Source: Miltoncostaea oceani
GTDB taxonomy: Bacteria; Actinomycetota; Thermoleophilia; Miltoncostaeales; Miltoncostaeaceae
Length of the DNA: 64,000 nt
Direction of reading: 5' to 3'
Assembly: GCF_018141545.1 (NCBI RefSeq)
Contig: NZ_CP064356.1
Coordinates: 930,001-994,000, forward strand
The notes beneath the pieces are model-generated. The model ran no database searches, was not told the DNA's origin, and was given only the letters and a program-made list of their open reading frames with translations. The position numbers and the translations under genes were made by a program. This document shows positions 44,007 through 52,780 of this stretch, one piece after another (the first letter of the stretch is position 1; the number at the start of each line of letters is the position of its first letter).

Positions 44007-44024
44007 TGGCAAGCTCACATGCCA
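44007..44024. promoter_or_regulatory. TGGCA-N8-TGCCA inverted repeat at the start of the XRE-cupin gene
   Basis: TGGCA (44007-44011) and TGCCA (44020-44024) form an inverted repeat across the expected transcription start, touching the ATG of the regulator gene and 30 bases from the divergent flavoprotein start. The position suits an autoregulatory operator. Confidence 0.45.
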
Positions 44025-44602
44025 TGACGGCAAAGACCCCCGAGGAGCCGCTCGACCTCCGGGTGCGCCGCCGGCTGCGCGAGCTGCGCACCGCGCGGGG
44101 GCTGACCCTGCAGCAGGTCGCGGAGCGCGCGCGCATCGACGTCTCCACGCTCAGCCGCCTCGAGGCGGGCAAGCGGCGCCTCGCGCTCGACCACATCCCC
44201 GCGCTCGCCGGCGCCCTCGGCGTCAGCGCCGACGAGCTCCTGCGCGCCACGCCGCCCCAGGACCCGCGGGTCCGGACCCGGCCGCGGACGGTCGACGGGC
44301 TCACCATGTGGCCGCTCACCCACCGAGGGCCGGCAGGGGGCCTGCACGCCTTCAAGATCCGCATCGCCCCGGAGCGGGACACGCCGCCCGAGACCCTCGG
44401 CGTGCACGAGGGGCACGACTGGATGTACGTCCTCGACGGCCGGATGCGGCTGCTGCTGGGCGACGAGGACCTCGTCATCGCCCCCGGCGAGGCCGTCGAG
44501 TTCAGCACCTGGACACCCCACTGGTTCGGGACGGTCGAGGGTCCCGTGGAGCTGATCGCGATCCTCGGCCCCCAGGGCGAGCGCCTGCACCTTCACACCT
44601 GA
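44024..44602 (+). CDS. XRE-family regulator with cupin domain
   Basis: 192 residues. Helix-turn-helix at 12-68 (RRRLRELRTARGLTLQQVAE, then STLSRLEAGKRRLAL) and cupin at 110-190 (GVHEGHDWMYVLDGRMRLLL, LVIAPGEAVEFSTWTPHWFG). Likely controls itself and the divergent thioredoxin-reductase-like gene through the inverted repeat between them. The second XRE-cupin gene of the window. Confidence 0.92.
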   Translation: MTAKTPEEPLDLRVRRRLRELRTARGLTLQQVAERARIDVSTLSRLEAGKRRLALDHIPALAGALGVSADELLRATPPQDPRVRTRPRTVDGLTMWPLTHRGPAGGLHAFKIRIAPERDTPPETLGVHEGHDWMYVLDGRMRLLLGDEDLVIAPGEAVEFSTWTPHWFGTVEGPVELIAILGPQGERLHLHT

Positions 44603-44650
44603 CGGGCCGCCGGGCGCGCGCGGCGTGGCGCGCGCCCCCGGCCCCGTGCG

Positions 44651-45010
44651 TCAGCCCTCGCCGCCCCAGCGGTGGGCGCCACCCCAGTCGATCGCGACGG
44701 CCGGCTCGTCGCCGACCACCCACGCGTCGTGTCCGGGTGGCAGCACCGAGACGTCGCCCGGGCCGATGTCGAACTCCTCGCCGTCGGCCATCACCACGTG
44801 GACGACACCCGACAGCACGTACTGGAAGTGGGGCGCCTCGCAGAGCTCGGTGCCCGCCACCTCCCTCATGTGCGTGGTCCACCGCCAGCCGGGCTCGACG
44901 GTGATCCTCCCGACCTGCCCCCCGCCGATCTCGACGAGCTCGAGGCGGGCCTTCTCGAACGTCCGGACCTCGTCCGGCGCGTCGAACCCCTTGTGCTCCG
45001 CAGACGCCAT
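44651..45010 (-). CDS. Small cupin protein (119 aa)
   Basis: 119 residues from the ATG at 45010. Cupin motifs: RWTTHMREVAGTELCEAPHF, FQYVLSGVVHVVMADG and GDVSVLPPGHDAWVVGDEP. A single-domain cupin of unknown substrate. Its end is 48 bases from the convergent XRE-cupin gene. Confidence 0.88.
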   Translation of the reverse strand: MASAEHKGFDAPDEVRTFEKARLELVEIGGGQVGRITVEPGWRWTTHMREVAGTELCEAPHFQYVLSGVVHVVMADGEEFDIGPGDVSVLPPGHDAWVVGDEPAVAIDWGGAHRWGGEG

Positions 45011-45098
45011 GGCTCCTCCGATGCGCGCGGGTCGTGGGAGCGCCATCATCCGCCCGCCCGCGCGGGGCGGTCAACCGGCCGGCGGTCCCGCCCCGCGC

Positions 45099-45584
45099 TC
45101 AGTCGCCGCCCGCGATCGCGTCCTCGAGGCGGTCGAACGACACCTGCATCCCGTGCTCCATCCCCGAGGCGATGTGGCCGTCGCGGTGCTCGGGGAGCTG
45201 GTGGAGCACCGTGATCGTGAGCGTGGTGACGCCGTCCCGCTCCTCGAGCACCAGGGTGTCGAGGGCCTCCGCGTCGGGGAAGCCCTCGAAGACCTCGGTC
45301 GAGACGAGGCGGACGGGCGCGTCGATCTCGCGGTACTCGCCGTGGAAGCCGACCTCGACGCCGTCCTCGCGGGTCACGTACCGCCACGTGCCGCCGACGC
45401 GCAGGTCGATGTCGCACACCACCCACTCGGAGGTCGGGAAGCCCCACCAGCGGCGGACGAGGTCGGGCGTCGTCCACGCGCGGAAGACCGCGGCGGCGGG
45501 GGCGTCGAAGGACCGCGTGATCACGATCTCGCGGTCGCCGGAGAGGGTCACCACGGCGGATCCGTGGCGGGTGGCGGGGGTCAT
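45099..45584 (-). CDS. SRPBCC / AHSA1-family protein
   Basis: 161 residues of the START-like fold: IVITRSFDAPAAAVFRAWTT, then RRWWGFPTSEW and GTWRYVTREDG. It binds hydrophobic ligands in this family. It overlaps the upstream ArsR gene by ATGA; ArsR plus AHSA1 is a frequent actinobacterial pair in which the regulator controls the operon. Confidence 0.93.
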   Translation of the reverse strand: MTPATRHGSAVVTLSGDREIVITRSFDAPAAAVFRAWTTPDLVRRWWGFPTSEWVVCDIDLRVGGTWRYVTREDGVEVGFHGEYREIDAPVRLVSTEVFEGFPDAEALDTLVLEERDGVTTLTITVLHQLPEHRDGHIASGMEHGMQVSFDRLEDAIAGGD

Positions 45585-45922
45585 GGTGTCTCCTCGGGGT
45601 CGTCGAGGCCGGCGAGCAGGTCGTCGAGCCGGTCGAGTCGGGCGTTCCACGTGCGCTCGAACGAGCGCACCCAGTCGTGGACCGGCTTGAGGGCGGTCCC
45701 GTTGACGCGGTAGAAGCGGCGGCGGCCGTCGGCACGGACGTGGACCAGGTCGACCGCGCGCAGCACGCCGAGGTGCCGGGACACCTGCGGCTGGGTCAGC
45801 CCCACCCGCTCGACCAGCTCGCCGACGGTCACCTCGCGGGCGCCGATGGCGGCGAGCAGGTCGCGCCGGCCGCCCTCGGCGAGGGCGGCGAACGCGTCGG
45901 TCGTGGCGGGGGTGGGGGGCAC
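45581..45922 (-). CDS. ArsR-family transcriptional regulator
   Basis: 113 residues: a winged helix-turn-helix with AFAALAEGGRRDLLAAIGAR, VTVGELVERVGLTQPQVSRH and a C-terminal helix WNARLDRLDDLLAG. The metal-binding ELCV motif is absent, so this is not a metal sensor. I choose GTG 45922 rather than the upstream ATG at 45934, because that ATG lies inside the -10 box. TATGAT then ends seven bases before the GTG, a leaderless start. Confidence 0.9.
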   Translation of the reverse strand: MPPTPATTDAFAALAEGGRRDLLAAIGAREVTVGELVERVGLTQPQVSRHLGVLRAVDLVHVRADGRRRFYRVNGTALKPVHDWVRSFERTWNARLDRLDDLLAGLDDPEETP

Positions 45923-45929
45923 GGCGACA

Positions 45930-45957
45930 ATCATATGACGATTACGACATATGTCAA
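45930..45957 (-). promoter_or_regulatory. Near-consensus promoter and likely ArsR operator
   Basis: The minus strand has TTGACA (45957-45952), a 16-base spacer and TATGAT (45935-45930). Two CATATG palindromes overlap the two promoter elements and are separated by ten bases. A dimeric ArsR protein bound there would block the polymerase. This is by far the closest match to a sigma-70 consensus promoter in the window. Confidence 0.75.
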
Positions 45958-46074
45958 CGGTGCGGGGAATCCGAAGCCCGGGACAGGCGGCGCCCCGATT
46001 GCCCGCGACCGGCGTCGCGCGAGCGTCGGGGGAGGGCGGGAGCGACCCGCCGGGCGAGTCACGGGAGGGTGGCG

Positions 46075-46251
46075 ATGGGCGAGCAGCAGCCGGGATCCGA
46101 GGGTGCGGCGACGGAGGTCCGGTGCGCGTCCTGCGGGGCGATCCCCGCGGCCGCCACCACGCCCGCGACGTCCACCGCGGGCGCTGACACGCCGACGGAG
46201 ACGCACTGCGAGTGGTGCGGGGCGGAGTACCCGGTCCCCGGCGCTCCGTGA
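46075..46251 (+). CDS. Small two-CxxC zinc-ribbon protein (58 aa)
   Basis: 58 residues. CASCG near residue 17 and CEWCG near residue 46 make a zinc-ribbon-like pair. GGGAGG stands six bases before this ATG, better than for the in-frame GTG at 46069. It is coupled to the exporter ATPase by a GTGA overlap. Confidence 0.7.
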   Translation: MGEQQPGSEGAATEVRCASCGAIPAAATTPATSTAGADTPTETHCEWCGAEYPVPGAP

Positions 46252-47153
46252 CGTACGCCGTCGAGGCCGACGGCCTCGGCAAGACCTACCGGGGTGGCGC
46301 GCGCGGCGTCATCGACCTGACGTTCCGGGTCGAGCGGGGCGAGGTCTTCGGCTTCCTCGGCCCGAACGGCGCGGGCAAGTCCACCACCATCCGGATGATG
46401 CTCGACCTCATCCGGCCGACGACCGGCACCCTGCGCCTGCTCGGCCGGGACCCCCGGCGCGACGGGCCGGAGGTGCGCGCCCGCATGGGGTACCTGCCGG
46501 GTGACCTGCGGCTGTACCCGCGGATGACCGGCGCCGCCATCGTCGCGTGGGCCGCCCGCCTGCGGCGGATGACCGGGACGGGCGACGCCGCCGCCCTCGC
46601 CGAGCGCCTGCGGCTCGACCTCGGCCGCCCCGTCGGCGACCTCTCGCGCGGCAACCGCCAGAAGGTCGGCCTCGTGCTGGCGTTCATGGCCCGCCCCGAC
46701 CTGCTCGTGCTCGACGAGCCGACGAGCGGGCTCGACCCGTTGATGCAGCAGGAGTTCGCGGCGATGGTCGGCACGGCGACGGCACGCGGTGCGACGGTCT
46801 TCCTGAGCTCCCACGTCCTGTCGGAGGTGCAGCACGTCGCCGACCGCGTCGCCGTGGTGCGGGAGGGCCGCCTCGAGCTCGTCGCGTCGGTCGACGACCT
46901 CCGCGCCCGTGCCTCGCAGCACGTCGAGGTCACGTTCGCGGAGCCCCCGCCGCCCGGCGCGTTCGGCGACGTCCCCGGCGTGCGGGAGGTCCGCCGCGAC
47001 GGCGCCGTCGTGCTGATGTCGCTCGACGGCCCGGCCGACCCGCTCGTGAAGCGGCTCGCCCGGTTCGACGTCGTGCGGATCGACAGCCACGAGGCCGACC
47101 TCGAGGACGTCTTCCTCGGCCTCTACGGCGACGCGGGCGCCCGTGCGGCCTGA
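46248..47153 (+). CDS. ABC exporter ATP-binding protein
   Basis: 301 residues from the GTG at 46248 (GTGA overlap). Walker A GPNGAGKS, signature LSRGNRQKVG (a variant with RGN in place of GGQ) and LLVLDEPTSGLD. The C-terminal extension of about 80 residues is typical of ABC-2 exporters. The partner permease follows with an 11-base overlap. Confidence 0.94.
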   Translation: MTYAVEADGLGKTYRGGARGVIDLTFRVERGEVFGFLGPNGAGKSTTIRMMLDLIRPTTGTLRLLGRDPRRDGPEVRARMGYLPGDLRLYPRMTGAAIVAWAARLRRMTGTGDAAALAERLRLDLGRPVGDLSRGNRQKVGLVLAFMARPDLLVLDEPTSGLDPLMQQEFAAMVGTATARGATVFLSSHVLSEVQHVADRVAVVREGRLELVASVDDLRARASQHVEVTFAEPPPPGAFGDVPGVREVRRDGAVVLMSLDGPADPLVKRLARFDVVRIDSHEADLEDVFLGLYGDAGARAA

Positions 47154-47949
47154 CGTCGCGATCGCGACGCTGCGGGGTCTGCGGCGGAGCCTGACGTGGT
47201 GGGCGATCGGCCTCGCCGCGCTCGTCGCCGTCCAGGTGTCGGTCTACCCGACGGTCCGCGACGACAGCGGGTTCGCGGACCTGACCGAGCAGTACCCGGA
47301 GGTCCTGAAGGACCTGTTCGGGTTCGGGGAGGCGGGGTTCGACTACACCAGCGCCGCCGGGTACCTCGGCGCGGAGCTGTTCTCGCTCATGGTGCCGCTG
47401 CTGCTCATCATCGCCGCCGTCGGCACCGGGGCGGGGGGGATCGCCGGCGAGGAGGAGCGGGGGACCCTCGACCTGCTCCTCTCGCTGCCGGTGAGCCGGG
47501 GCCGCGTCGTGGCGGAGAAGCTCGTCGCGATGGCGGCCGAGGTGCTGCTCCTCGGGCTCGTCGTGTGGGTCGCGCTCGCGGTCGGCGTCCGGGCCGTCGA
47601 CATGGACGTCTCCGTGGCGCACCTCGCCGCCGCCGCGTTCTCCGCGGCCCTGCTCGCGATGACGTTCGGCGCGCTCGCGATGCTCGCCGGCGCGGCGACG
47701 GGGCGGCGGGCGACCGCGATCGGCGCCGCGGCGGCCCTCGCCGTCGCCGCCTACCTCGTGAACTCGCTCGGCGGCCTCGTCTCGTGGCTCGAGCCGCTGC
47801 GCCCCCTCACGCCCTTCCACCACTACGAGGCGCCCGACCCGTTGCGACACGGCCTGGAGGCGGGTCACCTCGCCGTGCTGATCGCCCTGCCGCTCGTCGT
47901 CGCCGTCGTCGCCGTGCTCGCCATCGACCGCCGCGACCTCGGCTCCTGA
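47143..47949 (+). CDS. ABC-2 type exporter permease
   Basis: 268 residues from GTG. Six transmembrane helices and the intracellular GEEERGTLDLLLSLPVSRGRVV element of ABC-2 permeases that remodel or export from the membrane. Substrate unknown. The last 85 bases overlap the convergent APH/AAA gene. Confidence 0.92.
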   Translation: MRPDVAIATLRGLRRSLTWWAIGLAALVAVQVSVYPTVRDDSGFADLTEQYPEVLKDLFGFGEAGFDYTSAAGYLGAELFSLMVPLLLIIAAVGTGAGGIAGEEERGTLDLLLSLPVSRGRVVAEKLVAMAAEVLLLGLVVWVALAVGVRAVDMDVSVAHLAAAAFSAALLAMTFGALAMLAGAATGRRATAIGAAAALAVAAYLVNSLGGLVSWLEPLRPLTPFHHYEAPDPLRHGLEAGHLAVLIALPLVVAVVAVLAIDRRDLGS

Positions 47950-49406
47950 GGCGCCGCGGCCAGGCGCCGCGCGCGGGCGAGCACCTCGTCGGGCGGCGCA
48001 CCCGTCGGCAGGTCCCGGGCCTCGGGCCACGGGTCCTCCGCCGCCGCCATGCGGGCGGCGACGGCGGGCGTCGCGTCGGAGGCCCCCTCGTGGGCGGCCC
48101 GGCGGCGGAGGATGCGCGCGGCGGCGACCTCCGGGTCGAGCGCGCAGCGGATCTCGGTGAGCCGCGCGCCGCACGACCGCGCGAGCGCGCGCGCCGCGCC
48201 GCGGCGGCCCCCGTCGCCCCACGACGCGTCGAGCACGACGGACTCGCCCATCCGCAGCAGCACCCGGGCGCGCCGCAGCATCTCGTCGTACACGGCCCCC
48301 ACCGCGGCGGGCGCGTAGGCGCCGGCGCCGAACGCCCCGGGGTCGGCGGGGACGTGGGGACGCCCGGCCAGGTCCTTGCGGATGGGGTCCGTGCCGAGCA
48401 CGACCCAGCCCGCCGCCTCGGCGAGTCCCCGCGCGACCGTCGTCTTCCCGGTCCCCGGAGGCCCCCCGACGAGCGTCAGCCGCACCTGGGCGCGGTCGAG
48501 GTGGTCGAGGGCGAGGGCGTGCAGCGACCGTGCGTGGGCCGCCGCCGACGGGTCCCCCTGCGTCGCCCGGATCGCCGCGACCTTCGCCCGGACGTGGGCG
48601 CGGTACGCGACGTAGGCGTGCGCGAGCGACGGCGGGTGGTCCTGGCCGAGGGCCGTGCACCACTCGTCGAGCAGCACACCCGCGAGACCGGGGTTGCCGC
48701 GGTCCTCGAGGTCCATCGCGAGGAACGCGATGTCGCCGAGCACGTCGCCGTGCCGCAACCGGTCGGCGAACGCGAGGCAGTCGAGGATGCGCGGTCCGTC
48801 CGGCAGGCAGAAGACGTCGGCGGCGAGCAGGTCCCCGTGGCCGTCGCGCACCCACCCGTCGCGGACGCGGGCGTCGAGCAGGTCGCCGCGGCCCGCGAGG
48901 TACGTCTCCGCGAGGTCCCCGGCCCGCGCGAGGTCGGCGGCCGGGACGACCCCCGGCGCCCCGGCCGCCAGCGCGCCCAGCCCCTCGACCCAGAGGCCGA
49001 GCACGCATCCCGGTGACCCGGCGTGTGCGATCTCCGCGGACGTCGGCGCGGCGGCGTGCAGGCGGGCGACGGCGCGCGCGACCTCACGCACGAGGTCCCC
49101 GGCCGCGGGTCCGTCCAGCAGCGCCGCGAGGCACCGGTCGGCCGGCATCCGGCGCATGTGGACCAGGTGGTCGGCGGGCGTGCCCGTCGGGCCGACGACG
49201 TCGAGCACCCCCAGGTAGACGTCGGGGGCGAACCGCCGGTTGACCTCCGTCTCCCGGTCGCACGACGCCTTCCGGTCCTCCCGCCGCCGGTGGTCGAGGA
49301 AGCCCGTGTCGACCGGCTTGAGGAGCTTGTATGCGTACCCGCCGATCATCGTGATCACCGAGATGTGCGTCTCCACGAGCGCCGCGGGGGCGTCGCGGCC
49401 CGTCAC
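47865..49406 (-). CDS. Bifunctional aminoglycoside-phosphotransferase-like / AAA ATP-binding protein
   Basis: 513 residues. The N-terminal part (1-320) is an APH-type kinase fold with YKLLKPVDTGFLD, VRDGHGDLLAADVF (catalytic loop) and ILDCLAFADRLRHGDVLGDI. The C-terminal part (330-490) is a P-loop kinase with GGPPGTGKTT and VVLDASWGDGGRR. This architecture is that of Rv2004c, a member of the M. tuberculosis DosR dormancy regulon. Start GTG 49406 overlaps the PfkB stop as GTGA. The tail (last 25 residues or so) is low in complexity and overlaps the permease gene, so it may be an over-extension. Confidence 0.88.
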   Translation of the reverse strand: MTGRDAPAALVETHISVITMIGGYAYKLLKPVDTGFLDHRRREDRKASCDRETEVNRRFAPDVYLGVLDVVGPTGTPADHLVHMRRMPADRCLAALLDGPAAGDLVREVARAVARLHAAAPTSAEIAHAGSPGCVLGLWVEGLGALAAGAPGVVPAADLARAGDLAETYLAGRGDLLDARVRDGWVRDGHGDLLAADVFCLPDGPRILDCLAFADRLRHGDVLGDIAFLAMDLEDRGNPGLAGVLLDEWCTALGQDHPPSLAHAYVAYRAHVRAKVAAIRATQGDPSAAAHARSLHALALDHLDRAQVRLTLVGGPPGTGKTTVARGLAEAAGWVVLGTDPIRKDLAGRPHVPADPGAFGAGAYAPAAVGAVYDEMLRRARVLLRMGESVVLDASWGDGGRRGAARALARSCGARLTEIRCALDPEVAAARILRRRAAHEGASDATPAVAARMAAAEDPWPEARDLPTGAPPDEVLARARRLAAAPQEPRSRRSMASTATTATTSGRAISTAR

Positions 49407-50419
49407 GTCGCCGCCGCCCGGGTCGCCCGGCGGGGGAGCACCGCCACGTCGTCGGCGCGCCCCATCGCGGTCAGCATCGCCTCGAGGTCGGCGCGCCGGC
49501 ACGGGGCGGTGCCCGGCGTGAGGAGGGCGGCGGCCGCCGCGGCGACGCCGACGGCGCACGCCCCGGCGGTGTCGCGTGCGGCGGCCAGGGCCAGGACGAG
49601 GCCGGCCATGAAGTTGTCGCCCGCCCCGACGGCGCTGTCGGGGTGCGCGACGGGCGGGGGGTGGATCCGGGTGGGGCCGCCGCCGTCCACCACCAGCGCA
49701 CCGTCCGCGCCGAGGGTGACGATCACGACGTCGGCGCCGCCGCCGCGCACGATCGACGCCGCGAACTCCTCGCGCCCCGCGTCGTCGAGGGCCCGCCCCG
49801 CCAGCTCGTCGAGCTCGCGGGCGTTCGGCTTGATCAGGTGGACGCCGGCGCCGAGGCCCCCACGCAGCCCCGGACCGGCGGTGTCGAGCAGCAGCCGCAC
49901 CCCGCGCGACGCGACCGTGCGGGCGAGGCGCGCGTACGCGTCGGCCGGGACGCCGGGCGGCAGGCTCCCGCTCGCCACGAGCAGGTCCCCCTCCGCGGCG
50001 TCGGCGGCGACGTCGATGCAGCGGCGCCACTCCGCGGCGGTGAGCGCCGGCCCGGGCATCACCAGCCGGTAGAGGCCGCCGCTCGCGCGTTCGTGCACCG
50101 CGACGTTCTCCCGGCTGGTGCCGGCGATCGGGATCACCCGCCGCGGAACGCCCTCGTCGACGAGGCACCGTTCGATCTCGGCCCCCGTCGAGCCGCCGGC
50201 GGCGAGCACCGCGAGGGCGCGTCCCCCGAGACCCGTGACCGCGCGCGCGACGTTGACGCCACCGCCGCCCGCCTCGCGGCGGACGGCGCCGCACCTCAGC
50301 TTCGGTCCCGCGACCAGCTCGGGGACGTCGGTCGTCGCGTCGAGCGCCGGGTTCAGGGTGAGCGTGACGATGTCCGCGGCGCGGGCGTCCGCCGGTGGCG
50401 GGTCCCACGGGAAGCCCAT
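49403..50419 (-). CDS. PfkB-family sugar kinase (phosphofructokinase B-like)
   Basis: 338 residues. Signature 1 REAGGGGVNVARAVTGLGG and signature 2 DSAVGAGDNFMAGLVLAL with the catalytic Asp are intact, and IKPNARELDELAGR matches the 1-phosphofructokinase/6-phosphofructokinase-2 branch. It phosphorylates fructose-6-P, fructose-1-P or tagatose-6-P. It is the middle gene of a three-gene unit (50419-50844, this, APH/AAA), with overlaps at both ends. A PfkB gene also belongs to the mycobacterial DosR regulon. Confidence 0.93.
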   Translation of the reverse strand: MGFPWDPPPADARAADIVTLTLNPALDATTDVPELVAGPKLRCGAVRREAGGGGVNVARAVTGLGGRALAVLAAGGSTGAEIERCLVDEGVPRRVIPIAGTSRENVAVHERASGGLYRLVMPGPALTAAEWRRCIDVAADAAEGDLLVASGSLPPGVPADAYARLARTVASRGVRLLLDTAGPGLRGGLGAGVHLIKPNARELDELAGRALDDAGREEFAASIVRGGGADVVIVTLGADGALVVDGGGPTRIHPPPVAHPDSAVGAGDNFMAGLVLALAAARDTAGACAVGVAAAAAALLTPGTAPCRRADLEAMLTAMGRADDVAVLPRRATRAAAT

Positions 50420-50844
50420 CAGGTGTCCCCGTCCGCGTCCGGTGGATCCTCCCCGAGCCGGCGCAGGAGGACGCGCAGGGTGCCCCCGTGCGCGGACGGC
50501 GCGTCGGCGCGCCCGCGGGCCACCCGCGCCCGGGCGACGGGGTCGGGGTCGAGCCCGTGGCCGAGCTGGATCCGCGCCGCGTCGCGGACGGTGCCGGACT
50601 CCTCCGGACCGAGGTCGGTCGGGGTGTGCGCCTCGTCGGGCCAGCCGAGGGCGTCGAGCAGCCGGACGGCGTCGCGGAGGTCCGTGACCGCGTCATGGCA
50701 GTCGTGGCCCGCGGCCGCCTCGCGCGCCAGGCGCGCCGCCGCCGGGATCAGGCTCCAGGTGAAGACCGCGCGGCCCGCCGCCGCGGCCTCCCGTGGCGAC
50801 AGGTGGGCGGTCCACGCGCCCGTCGTGTCGTGGTGTCCCATCAT
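50419..50844 (-). CDS. Hypothetical protein (141 aa), first gene of the PfkB operon
   Basis: 141 residues starting MMGHHDTTGAWTAHLSPREA, helical, with a mid-section DCHDAVTDLRDAVRLLDALG. GGAGGTGG lies directly before the ATG. No family is recognised. Its stop overlaps the PfkB start by one base. Confidence 0.75.
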   Translation of the reverse strand: MMGHHDTTGAWTAHLSPREAAAAGRAVFTWSLIPAAARLAREAAAGHDCHDAVTDLRDAVRLLDALGWPDEAHTPTDLGPEESGTVRDAARIQLGHGLDPDPVARARVARGRADAPSAHGGTLRVLLRRLGEDPPDADGDT

Positions 50845-50950
50845 CCACCTCCGTCCGCCGAGGAGACCCCAGCATCCCCCGTCGGCCTCCGGCGACCATC
50901 GGGGATGCCGCCCACCCCGCGCCGGGTTTCCCGCAGGGCGGGCGTGGCGT

Positions 50951-51211
50951 TCAGGAGTCGCGCGGCGCGACGCCCTCGTCGTACCCCGACACGTCGGCGA
51001 GCCGCTCCCGGGCCGTCCCCGCGGCGGCGGCCGGTCCCGGTGCGAAGGCGGCGCCCGGGCCGAGCCGCCCCACCTCCCCGAGGTCCACGATCCCGCCGTC
51101 CCGGACGACCCGCCCGATCTCGGCGACCAGCTCCCGCGCGACCTCCCCGGCCACGTCGGCGGTGACGCCCGTGCGCCGCGCCGCGCGCGCCGAGAGCTCA
51201 GCGATGTCCAT
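50951..51211 (-). CDS. HU/IHF-like small protein with reduced DNA-binding arm
   Basis: 86 residues. MDIAELSARAARRTGVTADV, then ARELVAEIGRVVRDGGIVDL and GEVGRLG follow the helical body and first strands of HU proteins. The beta arm with its conserved RNP and proline is missing or replaced by an Ala/Pro stretch. Probably an HU-like nucleoid or accessory protein that no longer bends DNA in the usual way. A longer start at 51271 is less likely. Confidence 0.65.
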   Translation of the reverse strand: MDIAELSARAARRTGVTADVAGEVARELVAEIGRVVRDGGIVDLGEVGRLGPGAAFAPGPAAAAGTARERLADVSGYDEGVAPRDS

Positions 51212-51341
51212 CACGCACCCCCTCGCGATCCACCGGGCGTCCAGGATCGCCGCCGCCGCCGGGTGCGCCATCCGCGCCGCCGCGCACCGTCGCTGCGGGG
51301 AGTCCGCGCCGGCCCCGCGGGGCCGCCCCGGCGCCCCGGGG

Positions 51342-51998
51342 TCACCGCTCCCCGGACCAGCCGTCGCCGGAGCGCATCCCGAGTCGCCCGGGCGCGTCGC
51401 TGATCAACCCGTTCACGCCCCAGGCGCAGATCCGGCGCGCGTCGTCGGGATCGTCGACGGGCCACGTCCACAGCAGGCCGGCGCGCGCGCGGAGCTCCGC
51501 CGCGACGTGCGGGGTGAGCAGCGCGCGGTGGATCGCGACCCCCTCCACCGACCCCGCCCGCCGTCGCAGCAGCGCCCCCAGCCCCCGCCGGCTCCCCACC
51601 GAGAGCAGCGTGGTCACCCCCGGGGCCCCCCGCAGCCGGTCGGCGGTGCGCCACACCCGCGCCGACACGAACACCCCGGGGGAGGGGAGCAGGGGCCGCG
51701 CGGCGTCGAGGGCCCGTCGGCCGAGTCGCGGGTCGGGTCCCTTCAGGTCGAGCATGAGGGGGATGCGCCCCTCCGCGGCGGCGACGATCTCGTGGAGCGA
51801 CGGCCGGGGGGCGTCGCGGTCCAGCAGGTGCCAGCGCTCCCACTGGCGCGCCAGCGGACCGAGGGTCTTGCCGTGCCGGACCTCCAGGCGGCCGCGGAAC
51901 AGGTGGACGTCGGCCTCGGCGACGTCGGCGACGCCCACCGCCGCGCGGACGCCCTCGGCGGTGTTGCCCGCCCGGTGCCCGACGACGACCGCCCTCAC
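51342..51998 (-). CDS. Glycerophosphodiester phosphodiesterase-like protein
   Basis: 218 residues. The start VVVGHRAGNTAEGVRAAV matches the catalytic GHRG..PENT region in form, but reads HRAGNTAEG. AEADVHLFRGRLEVRHGKTLG supplies the ExDxH metal ligands as E-A-D-V-H, and LMLDLKGPDPRLG is the next conserved strand. Hydrolyses glycerophosphodiesters to glycerol-3-phosphate in this family. GTG overlaps the upstream phosphatase stop as GTGA. Confidence 0.87.
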   Translation of the reverse strand: MRAVVVGHRAGNTAEGVRAAVGVADVAEADVHLFRGRLEVRHGKTLGPLARQWERWHLLDRDAPRPSLHEIVAAAEGRIPLMLDLKGPDPRLGRRALDAARPLLPSPGVFVSARVWRTADRLRGAPGVTTLLSVGSRRGLGALLRRRAGSVEGVAIHRALLTPHVAAELRARAGLLWTWPVDDPDDARRICAWGVNGLISDAPGRLGMRSGDGWSGER

Positions 51999-52780
51999 CG
52001 CGACGCCGGAGGCCGCGCCCAGCGGGGCACCGGGATCACCGCGGGCAGCGCCCGGGCCACGGCGAGGCCCGTCAGGGCGACGACCGCCCCGCCGGCGACG
52101 TCGACGACGTAGTGGTTGCCGGTCGCGACGACGGCGAGGCCCATCGCGATCGGCATGGCCACCGCGAACACGCGGAGGAACAGGTTCCGCGTCGACGTCC
52201 ACACGACCACCCCGAGGATCAGGTTCCAGCCGAAGTGCAGGCTCGGCATCGCCGCGTACCGGTTGATGAGGCCGGGCGGCTGGAGCGTCCGGTAGACCTC
52301 CGTCCGCTGGGTGACGGTGTCGACGATGTCGAGGATCCCGAGCCGCGGCGGGGCAACCGGGTACAGCGCGAAGATCACGAGGCCGATGGCGCCCGAGGCG
52401 AACATGGCGTTCCTCAGCAGCCAGTAGCGGTCCGGGGCCCGGGCGAAGAGCACCGCGAGGGTGATCGCGATCACCGGCCAGTGGCCGTACATGTAGACGG
52501 CGTTCGCCGCGTCCACGAGCGTGTCGTGGCCGATCACGGTCTCCTGCAGCCACCGCTCGCGGTCGATCAGCAGGTCACGCTCGAGCGCCAGGATGCCGCG
52601 CGCGTGGTCCTCCGCGGGTCCGGCGCGGGAGCGCGTCAGCCCGCGGACCCCGAAGTAGCAGAGGGCGGCGAGCACGACGAGCAGCGCCTGCAGCGCGAGC
52701 GGCCACCACCCGGGGAACGTCCGGGCGCGGCGCCGCCCGTGCCGCAGCCCGCTGATCCCGTTGAGGCGGACGGCGCGCAT
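51995..52780 (-). CDS. PAP2-family membrane phosphatase (inositol-phosphorylceramide-synthase-like)
   Basis: 261 residues with about six transmembrane helices. The PAP2 active site is split as in AUR1-type enzymes: MPSLHFGWNL carries the general-acid His and GNHYVVDVAGGAV the nucleophilic His. Probably acts on lipid phosphates. CAGGAT (52787-52792) ends six bases before the ATG at 52780, so I prefer this start over one 69 bases upstream. Heads a two-gene lipid unit with the GDPD gene. Confidence 0.9.
   Translation of the reverse strand: MRAVRLNGISGLRHGRRRARTFPGWWPLALQALLVVLAALCYFGVRGLTRSRAGPAEDHARGILALERDLLIDRERWLQETVIGHDTLVDAANAVYMYGHWPVIAITLAVLFARAPDRYWLLRNAMFASGAIGLVIFALYPVAPPRLGILDIVDTVTQRTEVYRTLQPPGLINRYAAMPSLHFGWNLILGVVVWTSTRNLFLRVFAVAMPIAMGLAVVATGNHYVVDVAGGAVVALTGLAVARALPAVIPVPRWARPPASR

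Noticed and set aside
45922-45934. ATG start at 45934 for the ArsR regulator
   Set aside because: The ATG is inside the -10 hexamer of the only good promoter, so it could not be in the transcript.
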